Positions 55,895 to 64,000 of a DNA stretch of 64,000 bases are shown one piece after another. The translations under genes and the position numbers were made by a program. The stretch covers positions 186,001 to 250,000 of the forward strand of contig SMNZ01000007.1 in the NCBI GenBank assembly GCA_004353515.1. The letters run 5' to 3'. Numbering within the stretch: the first letter of the stretch is position 1; every line of letters begins with the position of its first letter. The DNA comes from Alteromonadaceae bacterium M269. GTDB lineage: Bacteria > Pseudomonadota > Gammaproteobacteria > Enterobacterales > Alteromonadaceae. Below the pieces are notes generated by a model. The model saw only the letters and a program-made list of their open reading frames with translations. It made no database searches and was not told the DNA's origin.

Positions 55895-56794
55895 TTAGGT
55901 ATTAGACGCTGCATTGATTGATTCAATCGCTGCATCTAATGCACCATCGAACTCACTATCAGATTGCTTAGCCGAGATACCTTCAGAAAGTGCACGAGAG
56001 AAGCTTGCAATCATTCCATTGTTTGCCGCTAATTTTTCATTAGCGACTTCTTGGCTATAACCGCCAGATAGAGCAACAACTTTAACAACATTCGGGTGTG
56101 CAATGCACTCAGCGTAGAAGTTTGCTTCTTCAGGAAGCGTTAACTTCAGCATCACCATTTGATTCTCGTTAAGCGCATTTAGCTGCTCTAGCATCGCATT
56201 CTTCAGCATAACCTCAGCTTCTGCTTTGGTTGCACTGTTGATATCAACTTCTGGTTCGATAATAGGTACTAAGCCAGCAGCAATGATTTGCTTCCCTACC
56301 GTAAACTGCTGATCAACAACGGCATTAACACCTTCTTCATTTGCACTCTTAATGACTGAACGCATCTTTGTGCCGAATACATCTTTAGCATTGGCTTGAG
56401 CCAACAAAGCATCTAGCTCAGGCATAGGCTTCATCAATTGAACGCCATTTGCTTCATCCGCTAAACCTTTATCAACTTTTAAGAATGGAACAACCTGCTT
56501 TTCTTGCCATAAGTAGTGAGATGTAGGCTTACCATCAATCTCACGATTCAGCGTATTCTCAAACAAAATAGCACCTAAAACACGGTTACCATTAAATACG
56601 TCACTGGTGATAATACGTGTACGCATTGCGTGCACCATATCGAACATTTCTTCATCACCGTTGTACTCTGACTCATCAACACCATAAAGCTTAAGCGCTT
56701 TCGGCGTACTACCGCCACTTTGGTCCAATGCTGCAATAAAACCAGGTTGGTTGCGAACTTTATCAAGCATCTGTTGTTTGAGTTCGGCTGTCAT
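55895..56794 (-). CDS. Fructose-bisphosphate aldolase, class I
   Basis: The ATG at 56794 with CGGAG 8 nt upstream gives 299 residues; a TTG two codons earlier is unlikely. Class I features are [12 protein letters not shown] (Asp24), [11 protein letters not shown] (Lys106) and the Schiff-base lysine Lys217 in [11 protein letters not shown]. It cleaves or forms fructose-1,6-bisphosphate. E. coli has a class II (zinc) FbaA at this place in the pgk-epd-tkt cluster, so a class I enzyme has taken its position. Confidence 0.92.
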   Translation of the reverse strand: MTAELKQQMLDKVRNQPGFIAALDQSGGSTPKALKLYGVDESEYNGDEEMFDMVHAMRTRIITSDVFNGNRVLGAILFENTLNREIDGKPTSHYLWQEKQVVPFLKVDKGLADEANGVQLMKPMPELDALLAQANAKDVFGTKMRSVIKSANEEGVNAVVDQQFTVGKQIIAAGLVPIIEPEVDINSATKAEAEVMLKNAMLEQLNALNENQMVMLKLTLPEEANFYAECIAHPNVVKVVALSGGYSQEVANEKLAANNGMIASFSRALSEGISAKQSDSEFDGALDAAIESINAASNT

Positions 56795-56857
56795 ATTCAA
56801 TTCTCCGTTATAGGCAAAGATTAAGGTCTATTATTTTTTTAATACCAATATTTATGA

Positions 56858-58030
56858 TTAGGCGCGTTTACGCAGCATCTCAACTGCAGGTAGTGTCTTC
56901 CCTTCTAAGAATTCAAGGAAAGCGCCACCGCCTGTAGATATATAAGAAATATCGTCAGCTAAATCATATTTGTCTACTGCCGCTAATGTATCACCGCCAC
57001 CAGCAATAGAGAAGGCGTCACTCTGAGCAATGGCTTGGCCAAGCTGTTTAGTGCCTTCTGCAAATTGATCAAATTCGAAAACACCTACTGGCCCGTTCCA
57101 AACAATCGTTCCTGCTTGTTTAATCAGCTCAACCAAAGTTTGCGTGGTTTCAGGGCCAATATCAAAAATCATGTCATCAGCAGCAACAGCATTAACAGCT
57201 TTCAACTCTGCAGGCGTAGATTCAGAAAACGCTTTCCCGGTTACTACATCACTAGGAATAGGGATATCGCCGTTATTAGATCTTGCCGTTGCTAATAGTC
57301 TGTTGGCTTCGTCCATCAAATCTTCTTCGAATAGCGACTTACCAACATCATTGCCTTGAGCAGCAATAAAAGTATTAGCTATTCCACCACCAACTATCAG
57401 TTGGTCAACTTTAGACGATAGGCTCTCTAATACTGTCAGTTTAGTCGATACTTTGGATCCACCAACAATAGCGAGTAATGGCCTTTTCGGGTTATCAAGC
57501 GCTTTACCCAACGCGTCTAGTTCACCAGCTAACAATGGTCCAGCGCAAGCCTGTGGCGCATATAAACCAGCACCGTGAGTCGATGCTTGCGCTCTGTGCG
57601 CAGTACCGAAAGCATCCATGACATAAACATCACATAAAGCAGCATACTGCCTAGCTAGTGCTTCGTTGTCTTTTTTCTCACCAAGGTTAAAACGAACATT
57701 CTCTAGTACAACAACTTCACCAGCGCCAACATCAACACCATTGAGGTAGTCTTTTTCTAAACGGACATTTTGCGTCAATGCATTAGAGAGGTAATCGACA
57801 ACAGGCTGCAGAGAAAAAGCTTCATCATACTCACCTTCAGTTGGGCGACCTAAGTGTGACATCACCATCACTTTAGCACCTTTCTCTAGCGCTAATTTAA
57901 TGGTCGGAAGTGATGCCTTGATGCGTGCATCCGAGGTCACAACACCGTCTTTAACAGGTACGTTTAAGTCTTGACGAATTAACACGCGCTTCCCGGTTAA
58001 ATCCAAGTCTTGCATAGTCAAAATAGTCAT
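56858..58030 (-). CDS. pgk: Phosphoglycerate kinase
   Basis: This 390-residue PGK transfers phosphate between 1,3-bisphosphoglycerate and [56 protein letters not shown] and the nucleotide loop GGGDTLAA are all present. It lies 9 bp downstream of epd and 63 bp upstream of the aldolase gene on the same strand. Confidence 0.98.
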   Translation of the reverse strand: MTILTMQDLDLTGKRVLIRQDLNVPVKDGVVTSDARIKASLPTIKLALEKGAKVMVMSHLGRPTEGEYDEAFSLQPVVDYLSNALTQNVRLEKDYLNGVDVGAGEVVVLENVRFNLGEKKDNEALARQYAALCDVYVMDAFGTAHRAQASTHGAGLYAPQACAGPLLAGELDALGKALDNPKRPLLAIVGGSKVSTKLTVLESLSSKVDQLIVGGGIANTFIAAQGNDVGKSLFEEDLMDEANRLLATARSNNGDIPIPSDVVTGKAFSESTPAELKAVNAVAADDMIFDIGPETTQTLVELIKQAGTIVWNGPVGVFEFDQFAEGTKQLGQAIAQSDAFSIAGGGDTLAAVDKYDLADDISYISTGGGAFLEFLEGKTLPAVEMLRKRA

Positions 58031-58039
58031 GCTTTTTCC

Positions 58040-59053
58040 TTACTTTTTGATGCTGTTCATGACCAGTGCCGTGTCTAACATACGATTGGCGAATCCCCAT
58101 TCGTTGTCGCACCACACCAGTGTTTTTACGAGTTGTTTATGACTGACACGAGTCTGAGTACCATCGACAATGCAGGAGTGCGGATCATGGTTAAAATCAA
58201 CAGAAACCAGATGTTCCTCTGTATAACCTAAAATCCCCTGCAAACGTCCAGCCTGTGCTTTTTTTATTGCTTGATTAATATCATCAATCGATACTTCTTG
58301 GTTCGTGGTAACGCTAAGATCCATGGCAGTCACGTTGACTGTCGGTACACGCACGGCAATGGCTTCGAACTTACCTGCAAATTTGGGCATGATGCGCTCA
58401 ATGCCTCGCGCTAATTTGGTATCGACAGGAATAATAGATTGGCTCGCTGCACGAGTCAGTCTCAAATTGGTGTTGTAAGCGTCGATCACTTGCTGGTCGT
58501 GCATCGATGAGTGAATCGTGGTGATAGTGCCACTTTCTACGCCAAAGGCATCATCAAGCGCTTTAATGACAGGAACGATACAGTTGGTCGTGCAAGATCC
58601 CGCTGAGACTATGCGCTCGCTTCCATCGAGTAAGTCATCATTGATTCCAAAGATAACTGTGGCGTCCATATCAGACTGACAAGGTTGAGAAAACAGAACC
58701 TTAGCGGCCCCTTGCTCAATATGCTGTTCGCCAGCACTTCGTGAATTATTGATACCCGTACATTCGAGTACGATATCAATATTCAAATCCCGCCAAGGCA
58801 ACTCGCTAATATCAGAGTAATGTAATAGGCGGATATCATCACCCGCAACATTGATCCCTTCATCACTCAACTCAACGGCATAGGCAAAGCGCCCGTGCGT
58901 TGTGTCGTATTTGAGTAAATGTGCTATGCCTTCAGGTTCAGCTAATTCATTAATTGCAACAACTTGAATGTCTTTGTTGCGACCTGTTTCATAGAGAGAG
59001 CGTAAAATGCTACGCCCTATTCTTCCGAAGCCATTAATGGCGACTCTCAACAT
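58040..59053 (-). CDS. epd: Erythrose-4-phosphate dehydrogenase
   Basis: This 337-residue GAPDH-family protein has [20 protein letters not shown], the active-site Cys in [12 protein letters not shown] and [14 protein letters not shown]. Lineage-specific residues ([31 protein letters not shown]) match Epd, which makes erythronate-4-phosphate for PLP synthesis. Position next to pgk and tkt also fits Epd. A housekeeping GAPDH role is possible if no separate gapA exists. GcvP in this window uses PLP. Confidence 0.9.
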   Translation of the reverse strand: MLRVAINGFGRIGRSILRSLYETGRNKDIQVVAINELAEPEGIAHLLKYDTTHGRFAYAVELSDEGINVAGDDIRLLHYSDISELPWRDLNIDIVLECTGINNSRSAGEQHIEQGAAKVLFSQPCQSDMDATVIFGINDDLLDGSERIVSAGSCTTNCIVPVIKALDDAFGVESGTITTIHSSMHDQQVIDAYNTNLRLTRAASQSIIPVDTKLARGIERIMPKFAGKFEAIAVRVPTVNVTAMDLSVTTNQEVSIDDINQAIKKAQAGRLQGILGYTEEHLVSVDFNHDPHSCIVDGTQTRVSHKQLVKTLVWCDNEWGFANRMLDTALVMNSIKK

Positions 59054-59110
59054 AACTTCATACTCGATTGCAAACTTTACAGCTCGCTATTTAAAAACGC
59101 GCTACTGTGT

Positions 59111-59237
59111 GTACTCTAAATCATTGGCAGTGCGTGGCGGCGGCAAACGATTGAATCCACATGAGCTTAGATAAACTAAGTGATTGTGGTGAAATCGTGC
59201 AGCCAACAAACAGGCACTGTCAAGGATGACGAGTATA
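59111..59237 (+). repeat. ERIC element (copy 2)
   Basis: This 127-bp element has the exact ERIC length. It shows GTACTCTAAATCATTGG at the left end, GGCGGCAAACGATTGAATCC, a central CTTAG-ATAAA-CTAAG hairpin (59166-59180), GTGATTGTGG, GCAGCCAACA and GATGACGAGTATA at the right end. Compared with copy 1, the hairpin changes both members of one base pair (A-T to T-A), keeping it paired. It lies between tkt and epd. Confidence 0.88.
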
Positions 59238-59260
59238 GCGCGTTGTTTCTGTTTATTTGC

Positions 59261-61258
59261 TTAGGCCATCAAAGATTCAGCAGCTTCAACAACAGCATCT
59301 GTTGTTATGCCGAAATACTTAAATAGCTCACCGGCCGGTGCAGATTCACCGAAGGTATCCATGCCGATGATCTTGCCGCTAAGTCCAACATACTTGAACC
59401 AGTAATCACGAATACCTGCTTCAACAGCAACACGATTTGTCACCTCATTCGGTAAGACAGATTGCTTATATTGGTCATCCTGCATGTCGAAAACATCGGT
59501 GCTAGGCATAGAGACAACGCGTACTTTGCGACCTTGCGCGGTTAACCTGTCGAATGCTTCGACTGCTAATTGAACTTCAGAACCTGTCGCAATAAGGATA
59601 ACTTCAGGCGTACCCTCACAATCCTTCAAGATATATCCACCGCGACGCACATCATTCAATTGTGCCGACGTACGATCTTGTTGAGGTAAACCTTGGCGAG
59701 TGAAGATCAAGCAGCTTGGGCCAGTGACATTTTCGATGGCAGATTGCCAAGCGACTGCAGATTCAACCTGGTCACAAGGACGCCAGTTTTGTAGGTTTGG
59801 TGTTAGACGAAGAGCTGCAGTTTGCTCAACCGCTTGGTGTGTAGGACCATCTTCACCCAGACCAATAGAGTCATGTGTGTAAACGAATATACTAGGCTGT
59901 TTCATAATCGCTGCCATGCGAACTGCATTACGAGCATATTCCATGAACATTAAGAAAGTTGCACCGTAAGGACGGAAGCCCCCATGCAAAACGATACCGT
60001 TCATAATCGCAGACATTGCGAACTCACGAACACCGTAATAGATGTAGTTACCGCTTGCATCTTCGCTCGTTAATCCTTTGCTACCAGACCAAATTGTTAA
60101 GTTTGAGCCTGCTAAATCGGCTGATCCACCCATTAACTCAGGTAGTAAGGGGCCAAAAGCTTCAAGTGAATTTTGAGAAGCTTTACGTGTAGCGATGTTT
60201 TGCGGGTTACTTTGCAATTCTTCGATGATCGATTGAGAACGTTCTGCCCAATCTGTAGGTAACTCACCTGCAGAACGGCGTTTGTATTCAGCCGCCAGTT
60301 CAGGATGCTTCTGTGCGTATTCGGCAAATAACGCATTCCAGCTTTCTTCGAGTTCAGCGCCTTTCGCTTTGTTATCCCACTCAGCGTAGATATCTTCAGG
60401 AACAACAAAAGCAGGATTAGTCCAACCTAGCTTTTCACGCGTTAACGCTATTTCATCAGCACCAAGTGGAGCACCGTGACAAGACTCTGTACCTTCTTTG
60501 TTAGGTGAACCAAAGCCGATAGTTGTTCTGCAGCAAATTAATGTTGGTTTGTTCGTTTCTGCTTTAGCTGCTTCAACGGCCTTAGCGATTTGCTCAGGAT
60601 CATGTCCGTCGATGTCTCGAATCACATGCCAGCCATAAGATTCAAAACGCATTCCAGTATCATCAGTGAACCAGCCTTCAACTTCACCATCGATAGAAAT
60701 ACCGTTGTCGTCCCAGAAAGCAACCAATTTACCAAGACCTAAGGTACCCGCTAATGAACAGGCTTCGTGGGAAATACCTTCCATCAAACAGCCGTCACCC
60801 ATAAATACATAAGTGTAATGGTCAACAACAGGGAAGCCTTCGCGGTTGAACTGTGCCGCTAATGATTTCTCGGCAATCGCCATACCTACACCATTAGTAA
60901 TACCTTGTCCTAATGGGCCAGTCGTTGTTTCAACACCAGGTGCATAACCATATTCAGGGTGGCCTGGTGTTTTAGAATGTAGTTGGCGGAAGTTTTTAAG
61001 CTCTTCGATAGGCAGATCATAACCCGTTAAATGTAGCAGTGAATAAAGCAACATTGAGCCGTGACCATTAGACAAAATAAAGCGATCACGGTTAGACCAA
61101 TCAGGGTTTTGAGGGTTATGGCGCATAAAATCGCCCCATACAACTTGCGCAATGTCGGCCATTCCCATGGGTGCTCCTGGGTGTCCTGAATTGGCCTGTT
61201 GAACCGCGTCCATACTTAACGCACGGATGGCATTGGCGAGTTCGCTACGTGAAGGCAT
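59261..61258 (-). CDS. tktA: Transketolase
   Basis: This 665-residue transketolase transfers two-carbon ketol units in the pentose phosphate pathway with thiamine diphosphate. The N-terminal domain has [35 protein letters not shown] and the TPP motif [15 protein letters not shown]. The Pyr domain has [16 protein letters not shown] and [15 protein letters not shown]. It leads a minus-strand run with epd, pgk and fba, but an ERIC element and 207 bp separate it from epd. Upstream of the start lies a possible mobile-element end at 61311. Confidence 0.97.
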   Translation of the reverse strand: MPSRSELANAIRALSMDAVQQANSGHPGAPMGMADIAQVVWGDFMRHNPQNPDWSNRDRFILSNGHGSMLLYSLLHLTGYDLPIEELKNFRQLHSKTPGHPEYGYAPGVETTTGPLGQGITNGVGMAIAEKSLAAQFNREGFPVVDHYTYVFMGDGCLMEGISHEACSLAGTLGLGKLVAFWDDNGISIDGEVEGWFTDDTGMRFESYGWHVIRDIDGHDPEQIAKAVEAAKAETNKPTLICCRTTIGFGSPNKEGTESCHGAPLGADEIALTREKLGWTNPAFVVPEDIYAEWDNKAKGAELEESWNALFAEYAQKHPELAAEYKRRSAGELPTDWAERSQSIIEELQSNPQNIATRKASQNSLEAFGPLLPELMGGSADLAGSNLTIWSGSKGLTSEDASGNYIYYGVREFAMSAIMNGIVLHGGFRPYGATFLMFMEYARNAVRMAAIMKQPSIFVYTHDSIGLGEDGPTHQAVEQTAALRLTPNLQNWRPCDQVESAVAWQSAIENVTGPSCLIFTRQGLPQQDRTSAQLNDVRRGGYILKDCEGTPEVILIATGSEVQLAVEAFDRLTAQGRKVRVVSMPSTDVFDMQDDQYKQSVLPNEVTNRVAVEAGIRDYWFKYVGLSGKIIGMDTFGESAPAGELFKYFGITTDAVVEAAESLMA

Positions 61259-61310
61259 AATTTCTCCTGACTGTGGGTCTTGTGCTGCAACACAATATGT
61301 GTATTTATTA

Positions 61311-61600
61311 GGGTCTGTTGACCTAGGTTAATCGCTTGAAATCTTCGATGAGATCATGGACGAATAAAATTGGACGCATATTTTGGCTTAGGAGCGTCAC
61401 AACTGCAATGCAAAACGCCCTTGTTAGACCAAAAACCTTAACTTCGCATAACAAAAACTTCACTAACACTTATTTTCTTGCATTACTGACTTACGATTTC
61501 TTAAGTTTTTCCGTTATATAAAGCAACACCAGCGTTGAAATTGTTGTTCCTGATAAAGCTATGACCGTCCACTTCAGCTAAAAAACTTGAACTTAGACCA
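61311..61600. other. Possible mobile-element remnant before metK
   Basis: GGGTCTGTTGACCT at 61311-61324 closely matches the left end of the MITE at 52031, preceded by TTA. The following 250 bp have no convincing gene. On the minus strand a short C-terminal-like reading (MRPILFVHDLIEDF then stop) could be a transposase relic, but I cannot identify it. No right end is found, so the boundary is uncertain. Confidence 0.35.
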
Positions 61601-61624
61601 AATAGCTTTACACTTGACAACAAA

Positions 61625-61648
61625 AGACGTTTAGACGTCTAGAAGTAA
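61625..61648 (+). promoter_or_regulatory. MetJ operator (met boxes)
   Basis: Three tandem 8-mers, AGACGTTT, AGACGTCT and AGAAGTAA, match the MetJ met box AGACGTCT at 6/8, 8/8 and 4/8. A TTGACA (61614-61619) just upstream can serve as -35, so MetJ-SAM would block the metK promoter. No SAM riboswitch is seen. Confidence 0.8.
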
Positions 61649-61745
61649 AGACTGGTAATTATTTTTTTTTCTTATAAAATAAGGTTTTTGTCACTCAACA
61701 CAGAATTAGTGACCGCTTAATCACCTTTTGCCTGAAGGAAAGTCA

Positions 61746-62891
61746 ATGAGTAGAAGTTTATTTACCTCAGAGTCGGTGTCGGAAGGACACCCAGATAAAA
61801 TTGCAGATCAAATATCCGATGCCGTACTTGACGCCATACTTGCGCAAGATCCGAAAGCACGTGTTGCCTGTGAGACCTTTGTTAAAACAGGTATGGTCCT
61901 AGTTGGCGGTGAAGTCACGACCAGTGCTTGGGTAGACATCGAAGAGCTTACAAGAAAAACCATCCGTGAGATTGGTTACACCCATTCGGATATGGGCTTT
62001 GATGCAGATTCATGCGCTGTGTTAAATGCTATTGGCAAACAATCACCAGACATTAATCAGGGTGTTGACCGCAGCCGCCCTGAAGATCAAGGTGCTGGTG
62101 ACCAAGGGTTGATGTTCGGCTATGCATCTAATGAAACAGATGTTTTGATGCCTGCACCAATCACTTATTCACACAGATTAGTTGAGCGTCAAGCACAAGT
62201 CAGAAAAGATGGCGTATTACCATGGTTAAGACCCGACGCGAAAAGCCAGGTAACTTTCGCTTATGAAAACGGTAAGCCCGTTGGCATAGACGCCGTTGTT
62301 TTATCCACACAACACAGCGATGACATCTCAACTGAAGAGCTTCGTGAGAGTGTTATGCGTGAAATCATTAAACCTGTACTTCCAGAAAAGTGGTTAACTG
62401 ACAATACTCAGTACTTTATCAACCCAACCGGCCGTTTTGTTATCGGTGGCCCCATGGGTGACTGTGGATTAACAGGTCGCAAGATTATTGTTGATACTTA
62501 CGGCGGTATGGCTCGTCACGGCGGTGGAGCGTTCTCTGGTAAAGATCCATCAAAAGTTGACCGCTCTGCAGCATACGCTGGTCGTTACGTTGCGAAAAAC
62601 ATTGTTGCAGCTGGCTTAGCTGATCGTTGTGAGATCCAAGTATCTTATGCGATCGGTGTTGCTGAGCCTACATCAATCAATGTTGAAACTTTTGGTACAG
62701 GTAAACTCGACAACAGCAAATTGACTGAGCTCGTTAGAGAACACTTTGATTTACGCCCATACGGCCTTATCAAAATGCTTGATTTGGAAAAGCCAATTTA
62801 CCAGCAAACGGCTGCTTACGGACACTTTGGAAGAGATAATCTTCCTTGGGAAGCAACTGATAAAGCTGACCTACTGAAACAAGCTTTATAA
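61746..62891 (+). CDS. metK: S-adenosylmethionine synthetase
   Basis: The ATG at 61746 has GAAGGAAAG a few bases upstream and gives 381 residues; an upstream TTG is rejected. MetK makes SAM from methionine and ATP. Motifs are [15 protein letters not shown] (His15, Asp17), [24 protein letters not shown] and [17 protein letters not shown]. It is single and monocistronic, with a MetJ operator upstream and a strong hairpin after the stop. Confidence 0.98.
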   Translation: MSRSLFTSESVSEGHPDKIADQISDAVLDAILAQDPKARVACETFVKTGMVLVGGEVTTSAWVDIEELTRKTIREIGYTHSDMGFDADSCAVLNAIGKQSPDINQGVDRSRPEDQGAGDQGLMFGYASNETDVLMPAPITYSHRLVERQAQVRKDGVLPWLRPDAKSQVTFAYENGKPVGIDAVVLSTQHSDDISTEELRESVMREIIKPVLPEKWLTDNTQYFINPTGRFVIGGPMGDCGLTGRKIIVDTYGGMARHGGGAFSGKDPSKVDRSAAYAGRYVAKNIVAAGLADRCEIQVSYAIGVAEPTSINVETFGTGKLDNSKLTELVREHFDLRPYGLIKMLDLEKPIYQQTAAYGHFGRDNLPWEATDKADLLKQAL

Positions 62892-62902
62892 TCTTGATTA
62901 AC

Positions 62903-62928
62903 GCCGTTTAGTTTCGTGACTAAACGGC
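62903..62928 (+). terminator. Hairpin after metK
   Basis: GCCGTTTAGT (62903-62912) and ACTAAACGGC (62919-62928) form a perfect 10-bp stem with a 6-base loop, 11 bp after the stop. A T run is lacking, so it may act as a weak terminator or mRNA end. Confidence 0.6.
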
Positions 62929-63009
62929 ACTCTCCAAAACTACACCACCGATTAATAAAAATCCCTTTACCCTAGATACACCCTCGTCTAAATTGTAGTC
63001 TTTAATTCT

Positions 63010-63175
63010 GAGCCTGTTGATCTTTACTGTATAGTTTTGCAGCGCGTTGTTTAAGCCAAAAAGAGACCGTGCAGCGTAGCGATCTCGGCTCTGGCATCGT
63101 GCTTCGCTCTACCTCCTGCTTCCTTGCAGTCGCAAGCGAATAGGCTCTGATGCAGAATAAATAACAAACCATAGA
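63010..63175 (+). mobile_element. Partial MITE copy B
   Basis: GAGCCTGTTGATCTTTACTG begins a stretch matching copy A (52031 onward) for about 165 bp, including TTTTGCAGCG, GGCATCGTGCTTCGCTCTA and GGCTCTGATGC. The right half and right end are absent. The match ends near the ATG of the S9 peptidase gene, so the element now forms that gene's upstream region. Small differences are mostly single-base. Confidence 0.75.
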
Positions 63176-63184
63176 GACGCTATC

Positions 63185-64000
63185 ATGAAACTCCGAAACG
63201 CTTTGCTATTGAGCTTGTTTACTGGCCTAGTTCCTCTTCACACCGTTCAAGCCGATGAATGGCCGTATCCCGAAGACGTTCCCAAAGTCAGCCCGGTTAA
63301 TATTGGTGTAGCCAGTGACAGACCGATAGATATTTCACGCTTCTTAATGGTTCGTTCTGCAGTAGCGGCGTCTCTCAACAAATCATCATCTCATATCGCA
63401 TTTATCAGTAATGTGACTGGCAGACGGCAACTCTGGGTTATGCCTGCGAAAGGTGGGCAAGCCAAGCAGTTAACATTCGGCAATGGTATTACTTTCTACC
63501 GTTGGCACCCAGACGGTCAACGCTTACTCTATGGCGCTGACAATAACGGCGATGAAAGAGAAGCCTTTTATTTAATTTCGATTGACGGTCGAGAGGAAAG
63601 CGTTGCCCTCCCCTACAGTCACGGGTTTCGTTCATTTGGTGCTTTCGACAAAGAAGGCAAACGCTTTACCTATGCCTCAACTGAACGCAATGGTCGAGAT
63701 TTCGATTTGTATATGTATGACTTTGGCACTGCTAAAAGTCGCATGATTTATCAGGCTGAATTTGGCTTTTTCCCATCTCAATGGCGTCCAGGTACCAATG
63801 AACTACTGGTGGAGGAAACGCGTGGAGAAGATGCAAATAACCTCTATGTGTTGAACACAGATAACGGCAAACTAACCACAGTATTTAAGCCAGAAATTGC
63901 AGCTGCTTATGAAGACTTCAATTGGGAACCTTCGGGTAAAGGCTTTTACTACACATCCAATCAAGACGGTGAAATGAAGTCTTTGCAATACTATGACTTC
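63185..64000 (+). CDS. S9-family (prolyl oligopeptidase-like) peptidase, partial
   Basis: The gene runs off the right edge; 272 residues are visible. A signal peptide (NALLLSLFTGLVPLHTVQA) suggests export. The body is a WD40/TolB-like propeller with repeats such as IAFISNVTGRRQLWVMPAKG, LLYGADNNGDEREAFYLI and FTYASTERNGRDFDLYM, typical of the N-terminal domain of S9 peptidases (DPP-type). The catalytic alpha/beta-hydrolase domain would lie beyond the window. A TolB-like protein without a peptidase domain is possible. Its upstream region is a partial MITE copy. Confidence 0.8.
   Translation, partial: MKLRNALLLSLFTGLVPLHTVQADEWPYPEDVPKVSPVNIGVASDRPIDISRFLMVRSAVAASLNKSSSHIAFISNVTGRRQLWVMPAKGGQAKQLTFGNGITFYRWHPDGQRLLYGADNNGDEREAFYLISIDGREESVALPYSHGFRSFGAFDKEGKRFTYASTERNGRDFDLYMYDFGTAKSRMIYQAEFGFFPSQWRPGTNELLVEETRGEDANNLYVLNTDNGKLTTVFKPEIAAAYEDFNWEPSGKGFYYTSNQDGEMKSLQYYDF

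Noticed and set aside
58040-59053. gapA (glycolytic GAPDH)
   Set aside because: Lineage residues and position with pgk and tkt fit Epd better, although a glycolytic role is not excluded.
61336-61521. Plus-strand ORF of 61 codons before metK
   Set aside because: No ribosome site, no domain, and it lies in a possible mobile-element remnant.
61549-61745. SAM riboswitch before metK
   Set aside because: No SAM-I, SAM-II or SAM-III core is recognisable; met boxes explain the regulation.
1-64000. CRISPR array, tRNA or rRNA genes
   Set aside because: No regularly spaced direct repeats and no cloverleaf or rRNA-like sequence were seen by eye. This was not a computed search.

Overview
The window looks like chromosome of a moderately low-GC, flagellated, aerobic, probably marine gammaproteobacterium. 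Clues are 6S RNA between zapA and the ygfA-type gene, a MetJ-type operator before metK, the ubiH/ubiI pair, a CrbS/CrbR acetate switch, several outer-membrane porins and two ERIC repeats. I cannot name the genus; a Kangiella- or Alteromonadales-like organism would fit, but this is only inference.

The backbone keeps the order known from E. coli K-12: gcvP-gcvH-gcvT, ubiI-ubiH-pepP-ygfB, zapA-ssrS-ygfA, serA/rpiA, fba-pgk-epd-tkt, metK. Accessory blocks are set between these anchors.

Layout. 0-2.8 kb: quinone-reductase-like and SnoaL-like genes divergent from a LysR regulator, then a TetR regulator. 2.8-6.0 kb: a membrane winged-helix (CadC/ToxR-like) regulator, a secreted putative zinc protease and a secreted esterase, all on the minus strand. 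6.1-8.1 kb: a BlaI/CopY-type repressor with two near-identical palindromic operators, and an M56 (BlaR1-like) membrane protease fused to a periplasmic M23 peptidoglycan-peptidase domain. 8.7-18.6 kb: a six-gene defence operon of Mrr-like nuclease, HsdM, HsdS, HsdR, and a Septu/PtuAB-like ATPase-HNH pair. 18.7-23.4 kb: glycine cleavage genes, with an intrinsic terminator and an ERIC element between gcvH and gcvP. 23.6-31.3 kb: LysR, GNAT, a CrsA/CrsR-like (HsbA/HsbR-like) partner-switching pair, two paralogous chemoreceptors and a small DUF6435-type gene. 31.3-39.2 kb: ubiquinone hydroxylases, PepP, YgfB, ZapA, 6S RNA, 5-formyl-THF cyclo-ligase, RpiA, SerA. 39.5-43.8 kb: an operon of a periplasmic cupredoxin, a membrane GGDEF-EAL protein and an outer-membrane barrel. 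43.8-52.0 kb: acetate uptake and activation (symporter plus DUF4212 subunit, CrbS, CrbR, Acs). 52.0-52.35 kb: a 309-bp MITE-like element. 52.4-55.7 kb: three outer-membrane proteins (OprP-like, DcaP-like, DUF481). 55.9-61.3 kb: class I aldolase, Pgk, Epd and transketolase, with a second ERIC between epd and tkt. 61.3-64 kb: a possible mobile-element end, metK, a second partial MITE copy and the start of an S9 peptidase gene.

The strongest candidates for little-described systems are the BlaI plus M56-M23 receptor, the six-gene restriction/PtuAB-like operon, and the cupredoxin/c-di-GMP/outer-membrane operon. Functions are inferred from motifs and gene order; no database search was run.
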